DNA of 62,000 bases from Symbiodinium natans (Eukaryota > Sar > Dinophyceae > Suessiales > Symbiodiniaceae). Below the pieces are notes generated by a model. That model saw nothing but the letters and a program-made list of their open reading frames with translations, was not told the DNA's origin and ran no database searches. The position numbers were made by a program, and so were the translations under genes. Within the stretch, counting starts at the first letter, position 1. Every line of letters begins with the position of its first letter. The stretch lies in assembly GCA_905221605.1 (NCBI GenBank), contig CAJNDS010001646.1:150001-212000 (forward strand), given 5' to 3'. Shown in pieces: positions 47,214-56,899 of this stretch.

Positions 47214-48132
47214 ATGCCTCGTCGGCCGGCCCGCGAGATTCCGCGCCGCCTGGTCGGAAAGCAAACAGTGAAGCGCAAAGGCAAAGCAGACCCGCTTCTA
47301 GGTGACAGCTGGCAGGAATGGTTGGGAATCATCAAAGACCATGGACCTATGTGGCTCTACGCCGCAACTATCATCTCTCACGCCTGCTGCCTCCGCATTA
47401 CCGAGACCCTCATGTTGACAGCGGAGAGCTTTGATTGGTACCGCAACGTGGTTGTCGTCCCACCCCTCAAGGGTCAAGAGGAAACGGAGAAGGTAATGCC
47501 CTCCCGCGCAGTGACGTTGTTCAACGACTGGTGGCGCAACGGCGGCCTCCGAGTGTCTCGCATGAAGAAGCAAGGAAATCGCGGCATTGTTCCAGTGGAG
47601 GAGACCTGGACATGGCCAGCGCAGGGGTATCTTTTTCCTGCGACCCGTAAAGACTCCAAATTGAAGAGGAGAACCAAGGACTCAGGGACTTTCAAAGAGA
47701 GCTCCTCTTCGGATGTTCTTTAGCACTGTACCTAGCTAAACACATAATAAACGTGCCCCGGCTCCAACAAGACCCTGTGTAAGCGTTTACCATGCAATGT
47801 CCTGGTCTTATTTGTTTGACATTCGTGCCCACACGATACGCACGGAGGACTCCGTGGCCAAGCAGATTGCCAAATTGCGCAAGAACATCACCAATGCTAC
47901 GATCAAGAAGGAGAAAGTTCGGAGCCACAGCGCTCGGCACAGAAGTATAAACGACATGAAGGCTGCCGGAATTGATCGCGAAGTTGGAAAACAGTATGCC
48001 AGAATCCGAGATGATGGCGTTTGGGCCGGCTATGGACGGCTCTCCGCCTTCCAGGCAGGAACGGCAATGCACAACAACCACGCGCTGCAAATGGCATGGG
48101 TCAATGCGATTCCTGGCCCTGGCAATTTGTGA
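47214..48132 (+). CDS. Tyrosine recombinase (integrase-like), two exons
   Basis: Inferred exons 47214-47678 and 47848-48132 give 249 residues with a 169-bp intron. The first exon carries the Arg-I box (ACCLRITETLML, R about residue 62) and a beta-hairpin with the probable catalytic lysine (PPLKGQEETEK). The second has the Arg-II box (SHSARHRSINDM, HxxR) and, 35 residues after its His, a likely nucleophilic Tyr in VWAGYGRL. The third His/Trp is not obvious. The protein is close to a bare catalytic domain: the usual N-terminal core-binding domain is missing or lies in an unseen exon. Tyrosine recombinases of eukaryotes drive Crypton, DIRS and Starship elements, and no reverse transcriptase is present here, so a DNA-only element is favoured. 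The intron is bounded by a 7-bp direct repeat (AGGACTC). Confidence 0.75.
47679..47847 (+). other. Recombinase intron flanked by AGGACTC repeats
   Basis: Joining AAG at 47676-47678 to GAC at 47848 restores one frame (RRTK|DSVAK). AGGACTC occurs at both edges, so the exact cut is ambiguous. Under an AG|G acceptor the donor is GA. Confidence 0.55.
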
Positions 48133-48556
48133 CACAAACGGCGCAGCACTCAACTGTGTCACGACAAGTGGCCTGGTCGTGGAGAGCGTTCCACGTGAAT
48201 TCACCTGCAGCAGCAGCAGCAACATGCGGCAGCTGCTTGGACGGACTGTGAGTGATGCACTGCTCTGTAGAGAGAACATGCAGCGCATACTGACACGGCA
48301 TCGGTTTCACCAACTTTTGTTCGTCAAACGCTTGCATACAAAGCGTGCTTCTTGTACCGGTTGCACTCCCAAGGCGTAAAATCTAATTAGTTGCAGAAGC
48401 TGTTCCGTGGCTCGACCGTTTCTGATATCGAAAGAAATATGATGGGGTTCCAACTTAAAACATTGGGGTTTCGGATTGAATTCTGCTGCTGCTCCGAGGT
48501 CGAGCCTTGCAACGCCCAGCTCCTGCTCTCCTACACCGCGCCACGCTGTGCGGGGC
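48133..48556. other. Convergent intergenic region
   Basis: The interval lies between the recombinase stop and the methyltransferase stop. It contains a short CAG run (48208-48222) and no recognisable gene or terminator. Confidence 0.5.
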
Positions 48557-49819
48557 TCAAGAATAACCGTAGAAACTTTGCAAAGCTGCTGCAAGCACTC
48601 GCGCGTAAACTGTACCAGTGAACGCATTGCCACACAGCGCTCCCATTTGGTTGTCGGAAATGCACCAGTTCAGCCCTGAAGACGGTAGCCCCTGGAAGCG
48701 CAGGAGCTCCGCAGCCGACAGTTGCCGACCGTGGCTCAAGGACCAGAAGGCCAGTTTGTTCCCTCTGCTTCTTGTGATGGTCGGGCAGTGGTCGAAGTGC
48801 ATGTTGAGGGATGTGCCAGCAACATCAACAATGGGCGTGTAGCTGATCGGTGGCCGGCGCTGCGCTTCTGCCTTCACCATCACGTTCTTCATGGCTTCGA
48901 GTATGTTCTTCCGCGCTGTCTTCTGGGTCACATCGTCCAACGGAAAATCAGCCAAGCTGGCTAGCTTCTTCCGGCTTCCAAGCAAGCTTTCCACGGAACA
49001 ACGCGGGATGCTGCCAGGCCAACGCAACGTGCGATCACGACCGCACCGGCGCACGGCCACTATGTAAACCCTTTCACGGTGCTGTGGCAGGCCACCAACC
49101 TCTAGGGTGTCCAACAACTTCCAGAATGTATCATACGCTCTGGAGCCGTCGCTGGGCTCAACAATCCTCCGGAGCAACTCCAGGACTTCCAGCATCACAG
49201 CCGCGTGCGTCGTGAGAAGCCCCTTCACATTCTCCAGCACTATGATGTTGGGGAGGTTCTTCGCGCAATAGCTGATGACGTAGGCCACCAGGAGCCCTCG
49301 AGGATCGCCGAGGGCTTGGTTCAAGCCCGCCACTGAAAACGTCTGGCAGGGGAAACCCCCTGACAGGACGTCTACCCTTGGGGCATCCCTCAGGAATTCT
49401 GTAGCCGTGACGTCATTGAAGCTCAAACAGTCCAGGTTCCCTTGCAGGAATCGTCTTGCCGCCGGCTCCTTCTCCACCCAGAACTTGCTGGAGAGCCACC
49501 AATCGGACAGGTACTCCGAGGTCTTGGCCATCCAATGGTCGGTCCCGAAGCCAGCAAAGCAAGACCCCATGCTTATGTTCGTCCGCGGCGAGTGTGCGAC
49601 TCGCGGCAGCGAACTCGCAAGCTCCGGTCGGGCTTCCGTGCCTAACTCTGACACCAACCGTGTCAAGCTCGCAATTGCGCAGGTCTGCCGACTTCTGGAG
49701 GAAGACTTGCTCGTCCGGGCCGCTGGCTTCTTCGCCACGACGGCCTTCTTTGTCGAGGCCTTCTTGACAGCCGCAGCCGGCCGTCCTCTCGCCTGCCGCC
49801 CGGCGTGCCTGGATACCAT
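48557..49819 (-). CDS. Cytosine-5 DNA methyltransferase, intact
   Basis: A single 420-residue frame carries all core motifs of C5 methyltransferases in order. These are motif I SCFAGFGTDHW (about 86-96, S-adenosylmethionine binding), motif IV GGFPCQTFSVAG with the catalytic Cys158, motif VI LENVKG (195-200), motif VIII QHRERVYIV (246-254), motif IX RQLSAAELLRFQG (365-377) and motif X GNAFTGTV (397-404). Between VIII and IX lies a short target-recognition region of about 110 residues. The first 45 residues are basic, with an RGRP AT-hook core at 11-14 and histone-H1-like KK/AK runs, fitting chromatin or DNA association. No PHD, BAH, CXXC or RFTS domain is present. All catalytic residues are intact, so it is probably active. 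It converges on the recombinase gene with a 424-bp gap. Methyltransferases captured by Symbiodinium retrotransposons are known; none of those retrotransposon genes is visible here. Confidence 0.92.
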   Translation of the reverse strand: MVSRHAGRQARGRPAAAVKKASTKKAVVAKKPAARTSKSSSRSRQTCAIASLTRLVSELGTEARPELASSLPRVAHSPRTNISMGSCFAGFGTDHWMAKTSEYLSDWWLSSKFWVEKEPAARRFLQGNLDCLSFNDVTATEFLRDAPRVDVLSGGFPCQTFSVAGLNQALGDPRGLLVAYVISYCAKNLPNIIVLENVKGLLTTHAAVMLEVLELLRRIVEPSDGSRAYDTFWKLLDTLEVGGLPQHRERVYIVAVRRCGRDRTLRWPGSIPRCSVESLLGSRKKLASLADFPLDDVTQKTARKNILEAMKNVMVKAEAQRRPPISYTPIVDVAGTSLNMHFDHCPTITRSRGNKLAFWSLSHGRQLSAAELLRFQGLPSSGLNWCISDNQMGALCGNAFTGTVYARVLAAALQSFYGYS

Positions 49820-49904
49820 GACGGCTCACGGCTCCCGAAAACTACTTTCAATTTGGTCGCCTTGACCTGCAACATGTCAACATAAAATCATGATTCTGGC
49901 TCGT

Positions 49905-50100
49905 ACGGCCCGTGCTGGCCAGCAAACCCACAATGGAGCTCGGAGACGTCTCTGATCCCCGTAACAACCATTTGACCGGGCCCTCGGCCCCCACATTGAT
50001 GCTTGTTTTTTCGGGTGTTGTTGGAAAACCCACCGCAAGGAAACTCGGAGACGTCTCTGAGTCTCGTAACCACAATGCTGGCCAGCAACACTGTTACACA
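49905..50100 (+). repeat. Imperfect direct duplication
   Basis: CTCGGAGACGTCTCTGA followed by CGTAAC occurs at about 49938 and 50044. GCTGGCCAGCAA occurs just outside at 49915 and 50085. Confidence 0.55.
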
Positions 50101-50185
50101 GGGTCATGCCACGTCCCAAGACTCATCCTGAAGGCGCTGTTCCCCGGCCTCGTCCCAGAGCTCTGGCTCCAAGATTTCCGACCTG

Positions 50186-50302
50186 TTGGGTTTAGGGTTT
50201 AGGGTTTAGGGTTTAGGGTTTAGGGTTTGGGGTTTGGGGTTTGGGGTTTAGGGTTTAGGGTTTAGGGTTTAAGGTTTAGGGTTTAGGGTTTAGGGTTTAG
50301 TA
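50186..50302 (+). repeat. TTTAGGG tract inside the gene-bearing half
   Basis: About sixteen units with a block of three TTTGGGG. Confidence 0.95.
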
Positions 50303-50877
50303 CATTAACTATGTCCAACAACAACTCACTCTGTTGCCTGCTGCCCCCTTACGCATCTCCCCAGCTGCCCCTTTTGGGCTGGCCTGCTTTGCAGGCTGAA
50401 AATCACCCTGCCCGTGGCTTGTGCCTTCCCTGTGTGATCATACATCAGTCACGTGTGTGTGGTACTCGTCATCAATCATCATACTACAAGCCACAAACAC
50501 CCAAGGTAGTGTGCTTCACATCCATGCGTGCCAGCTTCGTGATAAAAGTCTCCCGGGTGAAAACGCAGTTGGAGCCCAGCTCTTGCACGAAACTTTCCTC
50601 CGGGGCAGCACACACGCTCAGATAATTTTCCAGATCATGCAGACATACTTCTCCAACGTGTCAAACTTGAGTATTTAGGAAACTTCGTTAAACTCTAGTT
50701 ACAAACTGCCACGAGAGAGCTAAGTGATTAGCAAATCGCATTGCCCCACGTACCTATGGATCGCTAACTCTAGCTACGTTATCTGCAAAACACCTCATCA
50801 TGCAGTAGCTAAGTGGTTACCTACGTGGCTTACTTCTTCATTGTCGTGTAAACGATTTGATAAGTACTCTAAGTACT
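50303..50877. other. Non-coding interval
   Basis: No convincing gene. The last 180 bp are rich in TAGCTA/GTTA words as in other non-coding spots of this half. Confidence 0.4.
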
Positions 50878-51180
50878 TAGGGTTCAAGGTTGAGGGTTTA
50901 GGGTTCAGGGTTCAGGGTTTAGGGTTTGGGGTTTGGGGTTTCGGGTTTCGGGTTTATGTGCACGTGTGTGTGTGTGTGTGTGTGTTTCCCTGTAATGTGT
51001 GTGTGTGTGTGTATCTGTGTCTGTGTGTGTGTGTGTGTCTCTGTCTCTGTCTCTGTCTCTGTCTCCGTCTCCGTCTCCGTCTTCGTCTCTGTCTGTGTCT
51101 CTGTCGGTGTCTGTGTTTCTGTCTGTGTCCGTGTCTGTGTCTGTCTGTGTCTGTCTGTGTCTCTGTGTGTGTGTGTGCGT
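50878..51180 (+). repeat. TTTAGGG-type tract followed by TG/TCTGTG microsatellite
   Basis: Telomere-type units at 50878-50960 pass directly into (TG)n, (TCTGTC)n and (CTCCGT)n blocks to 51180. The 3' end of the hAT-like gene runs into this microsatellite. Confidence 0.9.
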
Positions 51181-51189
51181 GTTGTCTGC

Positions 51190-54100
51190 CAGACGCAGTC
51201 CTGCTCATCATCTGTGACGAAGGCAATCGCCTTGAGGCTGGCGTTCCGCTTCCCACGCTCGCGACAGAAGTCCTCCAGGTCCACGAACTTCCACTGTGAG
51301 CCTGCTTGGCCAACGCACGCGGCCATTGTTTGGTAAACGTCCAGCTGTTGGAAGCGAGCGCTGCACCAAACACGTCGCTTGGTTCCGAGTGCTGCTTTGA
51401 AAGCGACACAAACACCCCGCGGTTCGCCGCTGGGATTCCCGGCCACAGCATCTTGCATGTAAGTGGCATCAACAAGAAAACCGCCCAGCAAACAAGCAGC
51501 CCACGCGAGATTCTGAGTGGCCATATCTCCAATTCTTTCCAGAACAAACCAGTCTGCCTCGATCCAGCGACGAGTCAGCCGTACCCGCTTCATGTTCACG
51601 GCCTCTCTTCCCAAATTGTCTGAGATGCCCGGCTGGAAGTAGCACTTTTGACCGGCGCAGAGCCTCACAGCAGTGAAACTGCAGGTGTTGCGTCGCTTCT
51701 CTGCTTGCTCCGCACGCTCTTGCTGCAGCGTCAACGCGCGGGCCTTCCTTTTCTTTGCTTCTTCTGCCTGTCCTGGAGTGAAGTCCGGCTGCTTCAATTG
51801 GCCGCCGAGGATGCACGCATGAAACGCGTCCTCTTGTTTCCTCAGATGGCAAGGGTGGGGTGCTGCAATAATAATGAAACCATGGGTGCGTCCACGTCGT
51901 GGACGTGATTTTTCATTTTTATGCTAAGCTTTCACTCTGCCTGCGAAACAGTCAAACTCACTGCTGTGTCCCCAAGCGTCTCTGCCAGAAAGTCTAGCTC
52001 ATTGTTCATCTTCTCGCTCCAAACAGCAGCAGCCCCCGGCGCAGCATCGTACCCGACTTGCTGGATAGACCGGATCTTGTGATGCCTGGCATGGTGAGTC
52101 ACCGCAGCACGGGCTCGCTTGAAAAAACCACCCAAGGTCTTGCTTCTTTTCCCTTTGCTTCTCTCTTTGCCCTTGTCCTGGCGCGCTGCTCGCTGGATGG
52201 CCCGGGGCCGCCCGTAGACGGTCCTCCACACATCACGAGCCACTGCGATCGTTTTGGCGTCAGCTGCCTGTCCCGGCGGTGAAGTCGCGATCGTAATCTC
52301 ATTTACCTCGCACTGTAGACTGAGATGCTTGTTCCGTCGCTTCGGCCAAAGCCAATCTTGGACGCTGTGCGTGACTTCGACGCACGACGTCGTGCACCCT
52401 GTGAAAGCTCCCAGCTGCGCCACTGCCCGGAACAACTCCGGTGCCAAGGACTCCATGCTACGGCCCTTTGCACGGGCCTCCTGAAGCATGACGTGTCGCC
52501 ACGCGTCGAAGCTGCTGCAGCTTGCCTGTGACCGGTAATACGACACGGCCTTTGTCAGGAAGTGCTGGTACTTTGATCGCAATGCAGATGCGTCCACAGA
52601 GCAAAACATTGCCACGCGCTCCAACTTCGATGCCACATCGCCTACCAGGCTTCTCTCGCGCAAAGCAAAGATTCCGAAGCACTGCAATGGCTCGAAGGAA
52701 GGGAATTCAGCTCGCACAGTCTGCACAGCCAAAACGACGAACGCCTGCATTCGGGCCAAGCACCGCTGCCTCGTAGCAGCCGCTACGAAGCCAGGACCAC
52801 CCACAGTCAGGGGCCCGGACCCCCACTTCTGGCCTGGAATCCTGACGATGTGCGTCTTGGCGAGGAGTCGAAGGGCATGACCCGTGAAGGAGTCTTCCAA
52901 CTCCAGGATGTGCTTCTTGTTGAAGGCCCAATCCAACTTTTGACAGAACAAGTGCAGCTGTTCCCCCATCAAGGCAACATCAAAGGTTGCTCTGTCAAAA
53001 AATCGAAGCAAACACATGACCATGTCTCCTGCGTCCACCATGAGGGCAGTTTGCAGAATATTTTCGGCCCCGGCCTTCCCAACCAGAAACGACAAGAACG
53101 ACGCAGCGTCCTTGCCATAGTCGTCCCCTGCGCGCAGACTCTGCACTTGCATGGCCGTGGCGAGCGCAGCCTCGAAACTAAGCAGAAAAAGGCTTCACCT
53201 GACTGTCGAAGCGGTGGGCTGCGTACGAGAGGCTGTGAGACGTCCCTGTGTTGGAGACGTGCTTCTGTTTCTTTAGATTCGCCTGAAACAGCGACTGCAA
53301 CTCCGGGCTGTGGTTCAGATGCTTCAAAAAAGCAGACCCAGATGTGACCAGTGTCTCCATGATCTCCGTCAGGCGATCGTCTGTTCGCCACACACGCTGT
53401 ATGATCCTCATGGCGGAACCATCAGCATGAATGGCACTTTGAAAACAAACATTATTTACTCCACATCTTCATTTACCTCGCCAAGTCTCCTTCGCGCAGA
53501 ATGCGTGTGATCTTTGATCCAGGCCACAGCATTGGGAAAAAGTGGATCCGGGTTCGTGCCCAAATGGTTGACGACCTCCTGGCCTGCCAGAATGATGACT
53601 TTGCAGGCATCCGTGTTGAAAGCCGAATGCTTCTCACGCAGCAGATTGTACAACTCCCTGTCAAACAGCTCTGGAGCTCTCTTGGCTTTGGGGGGAGACG
53701 CCAGTGGCGTGCAGAAGTTCTTCAAGACCTGGTCCACAAGCCGCACGTAGCCCTCCACAGGGTTGTATTCTGCTGCCTGCTGCCATGCATGCCCAAAAGT
53801 GCTCTTGATGATCTCGAGGTCTCGGTCCACTGCCGTGAATGCATCGTGAACCGCTTGTTCTTGCCATCCGCATGCGTGACAATCGTCACGCAGGACCTGA
53901 GAGCCGATCGCAGTTGCTCCCGAAGTGCTTCTCCAAGACAGTACTGGAGGCACGCTGCTTTCTTACAGAAGCCTGTCTTGCGCAAGCTGATTCCACTCCG
54001 TCGCATATCCAGCATTCTCTGAAAATCTGCAAAGGAAGGAGCATCCCTGGAATCCACCACATCATCAAGCTTCGAAGTACAGCACTCGCAGCCCACCAAC

Positions 54101-54348
54101 CGCGCCAAGCTTCGCAGGTGAACCTCTGTGGCTTGGTGCTTTCGGAACCTGTCCAAGCTGATCTGGCGAGGCGACGTCAGAAGGCACCGCCCGAACTCAG
54201 TCTTCTGCTCCGCCAAAAAACAGATCTTGCAGCCCAAGCCGTTGCCGGCAATCATCAGCCAGCTTCCTAAAGCTGGCTGCTTCGGGCATACGAGAAACTC
54301 TTGCTTCCACTTCTCAGCATTTCTCGCCCATGTTTTTGACAGAGACAT
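51190..54348 (-). CDS. hAT/ZNF862-like transposase-derived gene, damaged
   Basis: The start is ATG at 54348 (MSLSKTWARNAEKW). A zinc finger follows: C40-x2-C43 and H71-x5-H77 (GLGCKIC, KHQATEVH), typical of hAT-type DNA-binding ends. Next come FCTP and a WIKDHTHSARR segment. An inferred intron (53407-53489) yields HSARRIIQRVWRTDD. A long core follows (LVGDVASKLERVAM), with a hAT-like dimerisation region (LAPELFRAVAQLGAF, SCVEVTHSVQDW). After another inferred intron (51831-51940) a basic helical tail follows (ACILGGQLKQPDF and on). The architecture resembles ZNF862/hAT-like proteins I associate with Symbiodinium genomes. Two frame changes with no convincing intron (about 53850; T5 run at 53186-53190) suggest a decayed copy or sequencing errors. 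The frame ends by running into the TG microsatellite, open to 50919. Confidence 0.65.
51831..51940 (-). other. Inferred 110-bp intron of the hAT-like gene
   Basis: Joining TCGCAG (51941) to GACGCG (51830) keeps the frame (TVSQ|DAFHACILGG). The donor is GC and the acceptor AG|G. Confidence 0.5.
53407..53489 (-). other. Inferred 83-bp intron of the hAT-like gene
   Basis: Joining CGAAG (53490) to GATCAT (53406) restores RRIIQRVW. AGGA is present at both edges, and the donor would be GA. Confidence 0.5.
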
Positions 54349-54890
54349 GAATCTCGATGAAGCATAGACTTCCTATTCAATAAACATAACACATGTCCAC
54401 TTGCTACGAACCCTCCATGGTACGTAAACATGCCGACCTAGTGGCAAAGACTATTTCTTTTGTCATCATCCACCCATGTCCAACACTCGTGAAGACACTC
54501 GCTGCGGCGCTGCGCATGATCCCTTCTTTCAACTTTCAAACGCAACCCTCTCCACGCTGCCCTGTCCGAGCCTTCGGGTCTCCCAACTCGTAAACAGCAC
54601 CTGGATGCAGAGGAGATCACAGAGGCAAACACGACAACATGGAAGCGACTGGGGTGCGATTGCTACTTGGACCAAACACCTCTGAACGCTCAGTCCGCGG
54701 CCCAGATGCACACCGTCGGTAGTCTCGCTTCCTGGGCCGAAGGTGTTTTGGCAAAAGCTTGGACTCAATTTCAATGCTCACATGAAAGTCGGCTGCTGTG
54801 GCATGGCTGACACTGGGACTGTTCATTTTCAAGTCCGCGGTGCAGGGTCTTCGCGTGACAGCACAACAAAATCAAAAAGGCGAAAATTAA

Positions 54891-56403
54891 TTAGTGGCGG
54901 TGCCGGGACGTCTTCTGCCGCTTGCCACGGTGGTCCTGGTAGTAGTCCTCATCCGTGTCCCAGCCGCGCCCATGCACTGCCTTCAACGACCGACATACAC
55001 GTACAAACACATGCATGCGTTTGGGCGATAGTGAACAATACTCTGATGATGTTGGCTTATTATTATATTCTTGATATTGTTCTTAACTTTAAATTTTAAA
55101 GTATTTATACTTCTATCAGAACATATGTTAGTTTTTTCCAGAAAAAAAACAGTTACTTGAACTATCCCAGAGGCGTCTTGCGAGTCTCGGGTCGTCTTCC
55201 AATCCGTCGCTCTCTCCGCGGGCCTTGCCTGGTCCTGCTGCTCCGGGCCCAGTGACCTTGGTGGCCGCCGCGGCGCTTCCCCTGGAAAGGGTGCATCATA
55301 CCGCATGGGCGGCAGCTCCGCTCTCTCATCAGACTTGTCGTCCTCCTCCTCCTCGCGACCCCGGCGTCGGGTGGTTGTCGGCTGCGTGGCCTTGGGCGGC
55401 GTGACGGGTTGGCGCACAGGTCCTGCTCGCCGCTCTTCCGGGGACGTGCCTGGCGGCAGCTCCTGCGGCTGGCGCTGCGGCTGCCGCTGCGCCGTCAGCT
55501 GCGGCGCCGTCTGCTGCGGCGCCGTCTGCTGCGGCGCCGTCTGCTGCGGCGCCGTCTGCTGCGGCGCCGTCTGCGGCGGCGACGCCGTCTGTGGCGGCTG
55601 CGTCTGCAGCCGATTCATTTGCCCTACCGAGCCGGGCCTCGATTTCGGCATGGGCTGTGACTGTGCCTGCTGGCCTGTCCCAGTGGAGTCTGCGCCACCA
55701 GGGCACGGCCCCTTGCCAGCAGCATTCGCCGGCATGCCTGCGCAGCAACCCAGGCTTTAATTTAATTCTTTCAAAAATGTGCACAACGTTTTCCATTTAA
55801 GTATTGCTGCCGCCAAAACAAGGCCTTGCCCGAGCAAGGTAGACGAGAGCCCGGGCGGTATGGGCGGCGGTATCGGCGGAAGCCACGGCGATTGAGACAG
55901 CATCAGCGCCTTCGACGAGGGAGGGCGGGTGGAATTTGAGTATTGAGTGGGGTTTGCTGTGATGTCATTGTGGCTTACGACTCCAACTCAGCATATCAAA
56001 ACCCTGCCTGGACCTGCCCTTCAAGCGTGGCCGTCCTCCTTTCCAGCTCATCCATCCTCTTGGATGCGCTCCTTTCCATTTCATCCATCCTCCTGGCCGC
56101 GTGCCCGCCTTGGGAACGCATCCAAGCGGCGTCGTACCTGCTCTCAGGGGTTTAGGGTTTAGGATTTTGAGGGTTGAGGGTTTAGGGTTTATATAGGGTT
56201 TAGGGTTTAGGGTTTGGGGTTTAGGGTTTAGGGTGCCACAAAAACGGAACAAATGGCCTCGCCGACATTTCGGCAGATGCCGCAGCCGCTGCCCTTCGGG
56301 CGTTTCCCTCCGGGAATTCCTCCCAGCCGCCAAACCATGGCTCGTGGAACGACGGGGGCGGCGGCCCGCCGCACCACGAGTTGCCCTTGCCATGATGCCA
56401 CAT
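54891..56403 (-). CDS. P/Q-rich coiled-coil protein, multi-exon, unknown function
   Basis: Inferred exons are 56403-56258, 56137-56008, about 55711 (or 55735)-55229 and 54980-54891, giving roughly 280 residues. Exon 1 encodes MWHHGKGNSWCGGPPPP, a G/P-rich start. Exon 2 gives a heptad-like coiled coil (RRMDEMERSASKRMDELERR). Exon 3 is P/Q-rich with four to five PQQTA repeats and a basic/acidic patch (RRRGREEEEDD). Exon 4 is a basic end (YYQDHRGKRQKTSRHRH). The last join (GPEQQDQ|AVHGRGWDTDED) uses a GC donor with AGGCA at both edges. The start of exon 3 is uncertain. No enzyme motif is present; it may be a structural or nucleic-acid-binding protein. A telomere-type tract lies in the first intron. 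Confidence 0.55.
56148..56236 (+). repeat. TTTAGGG-type tract inside an intron
   Basis: About eleven units lie between inferred exons 1 and 2 of the P/Q-rich gene. Confidence 0.85.
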
Positions 56404-56547
56404 GGCAGACAAGGCAGGGCTAAAAAGCCTAAGCTTAGTGCCTGCGTTCTTGACACCTGCTTGCTGTTACTGTTGCCACCTTCGTTGATCTCTTGATCCA
56501 CCAACACAGCATTCGCTCATGGAACGGGCATGCCAAACATGAAAGCG

Positions 56548-56559
56548 TGCGGCGGCAGC

Positions 56560-56653
<94 letters not shown>

Positions 56654-56795
56654 GCAGCAGCAGCAGCGGCAGCAGCGGCAGCAGCAGCAGCAGCGGCAGC
56701 GGCAGCGGCAGCAGCGGCAGCGGCAGCGGCAGCGGCAGCAGCAGCAGCACCAGCACCAGCACCAGCACCAGCACCAGCATCAGCACCACCACTCT
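56548..56795 (+). repeat. Long CAG trinucleotide repeat
   Basis: A nearly pure (CAG)n run of over thirty units (about 56562-56651) is followed by CAG/CGG mixtures and then CAC/CAG, ending in (CAGCAC)n. It is open as poly-Q, poly-S or poly-A on different frames. It lies 145 bp upstream of the P/Q-rich gene start. I do not call it a gene. Confidence 0.95.
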
Positions 56796-56899
56796 CAACA
56801 AACGCGGCTCTCAGTCCGGGGCATTCGTTGAAGCAAAGCACGCCGTCATCTCCGCAGGTATACCTGCCGGAATGAGAACTACTTGCTGCAAGACTTAAA

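Noticed and set aside
48850-49865. Plus-strand frames opposite the methyltransferase
   Set aside because: Antisense shadows of a gene with all six C5-methyltransferase motifs.
54438-54832. Short frames between the hAT-like gene and the P/Q-rich gene
   Set aside because: Overlapping short frames on both strands without start context, domain or splice partner.
56467-56898. Poly-Q, poly-A, poly-S and poly-L frames over the CAG repeat
   Set aside because: All frames are open because of the trinucleotide repeat; no flanking protein-like sequence supports one of them.
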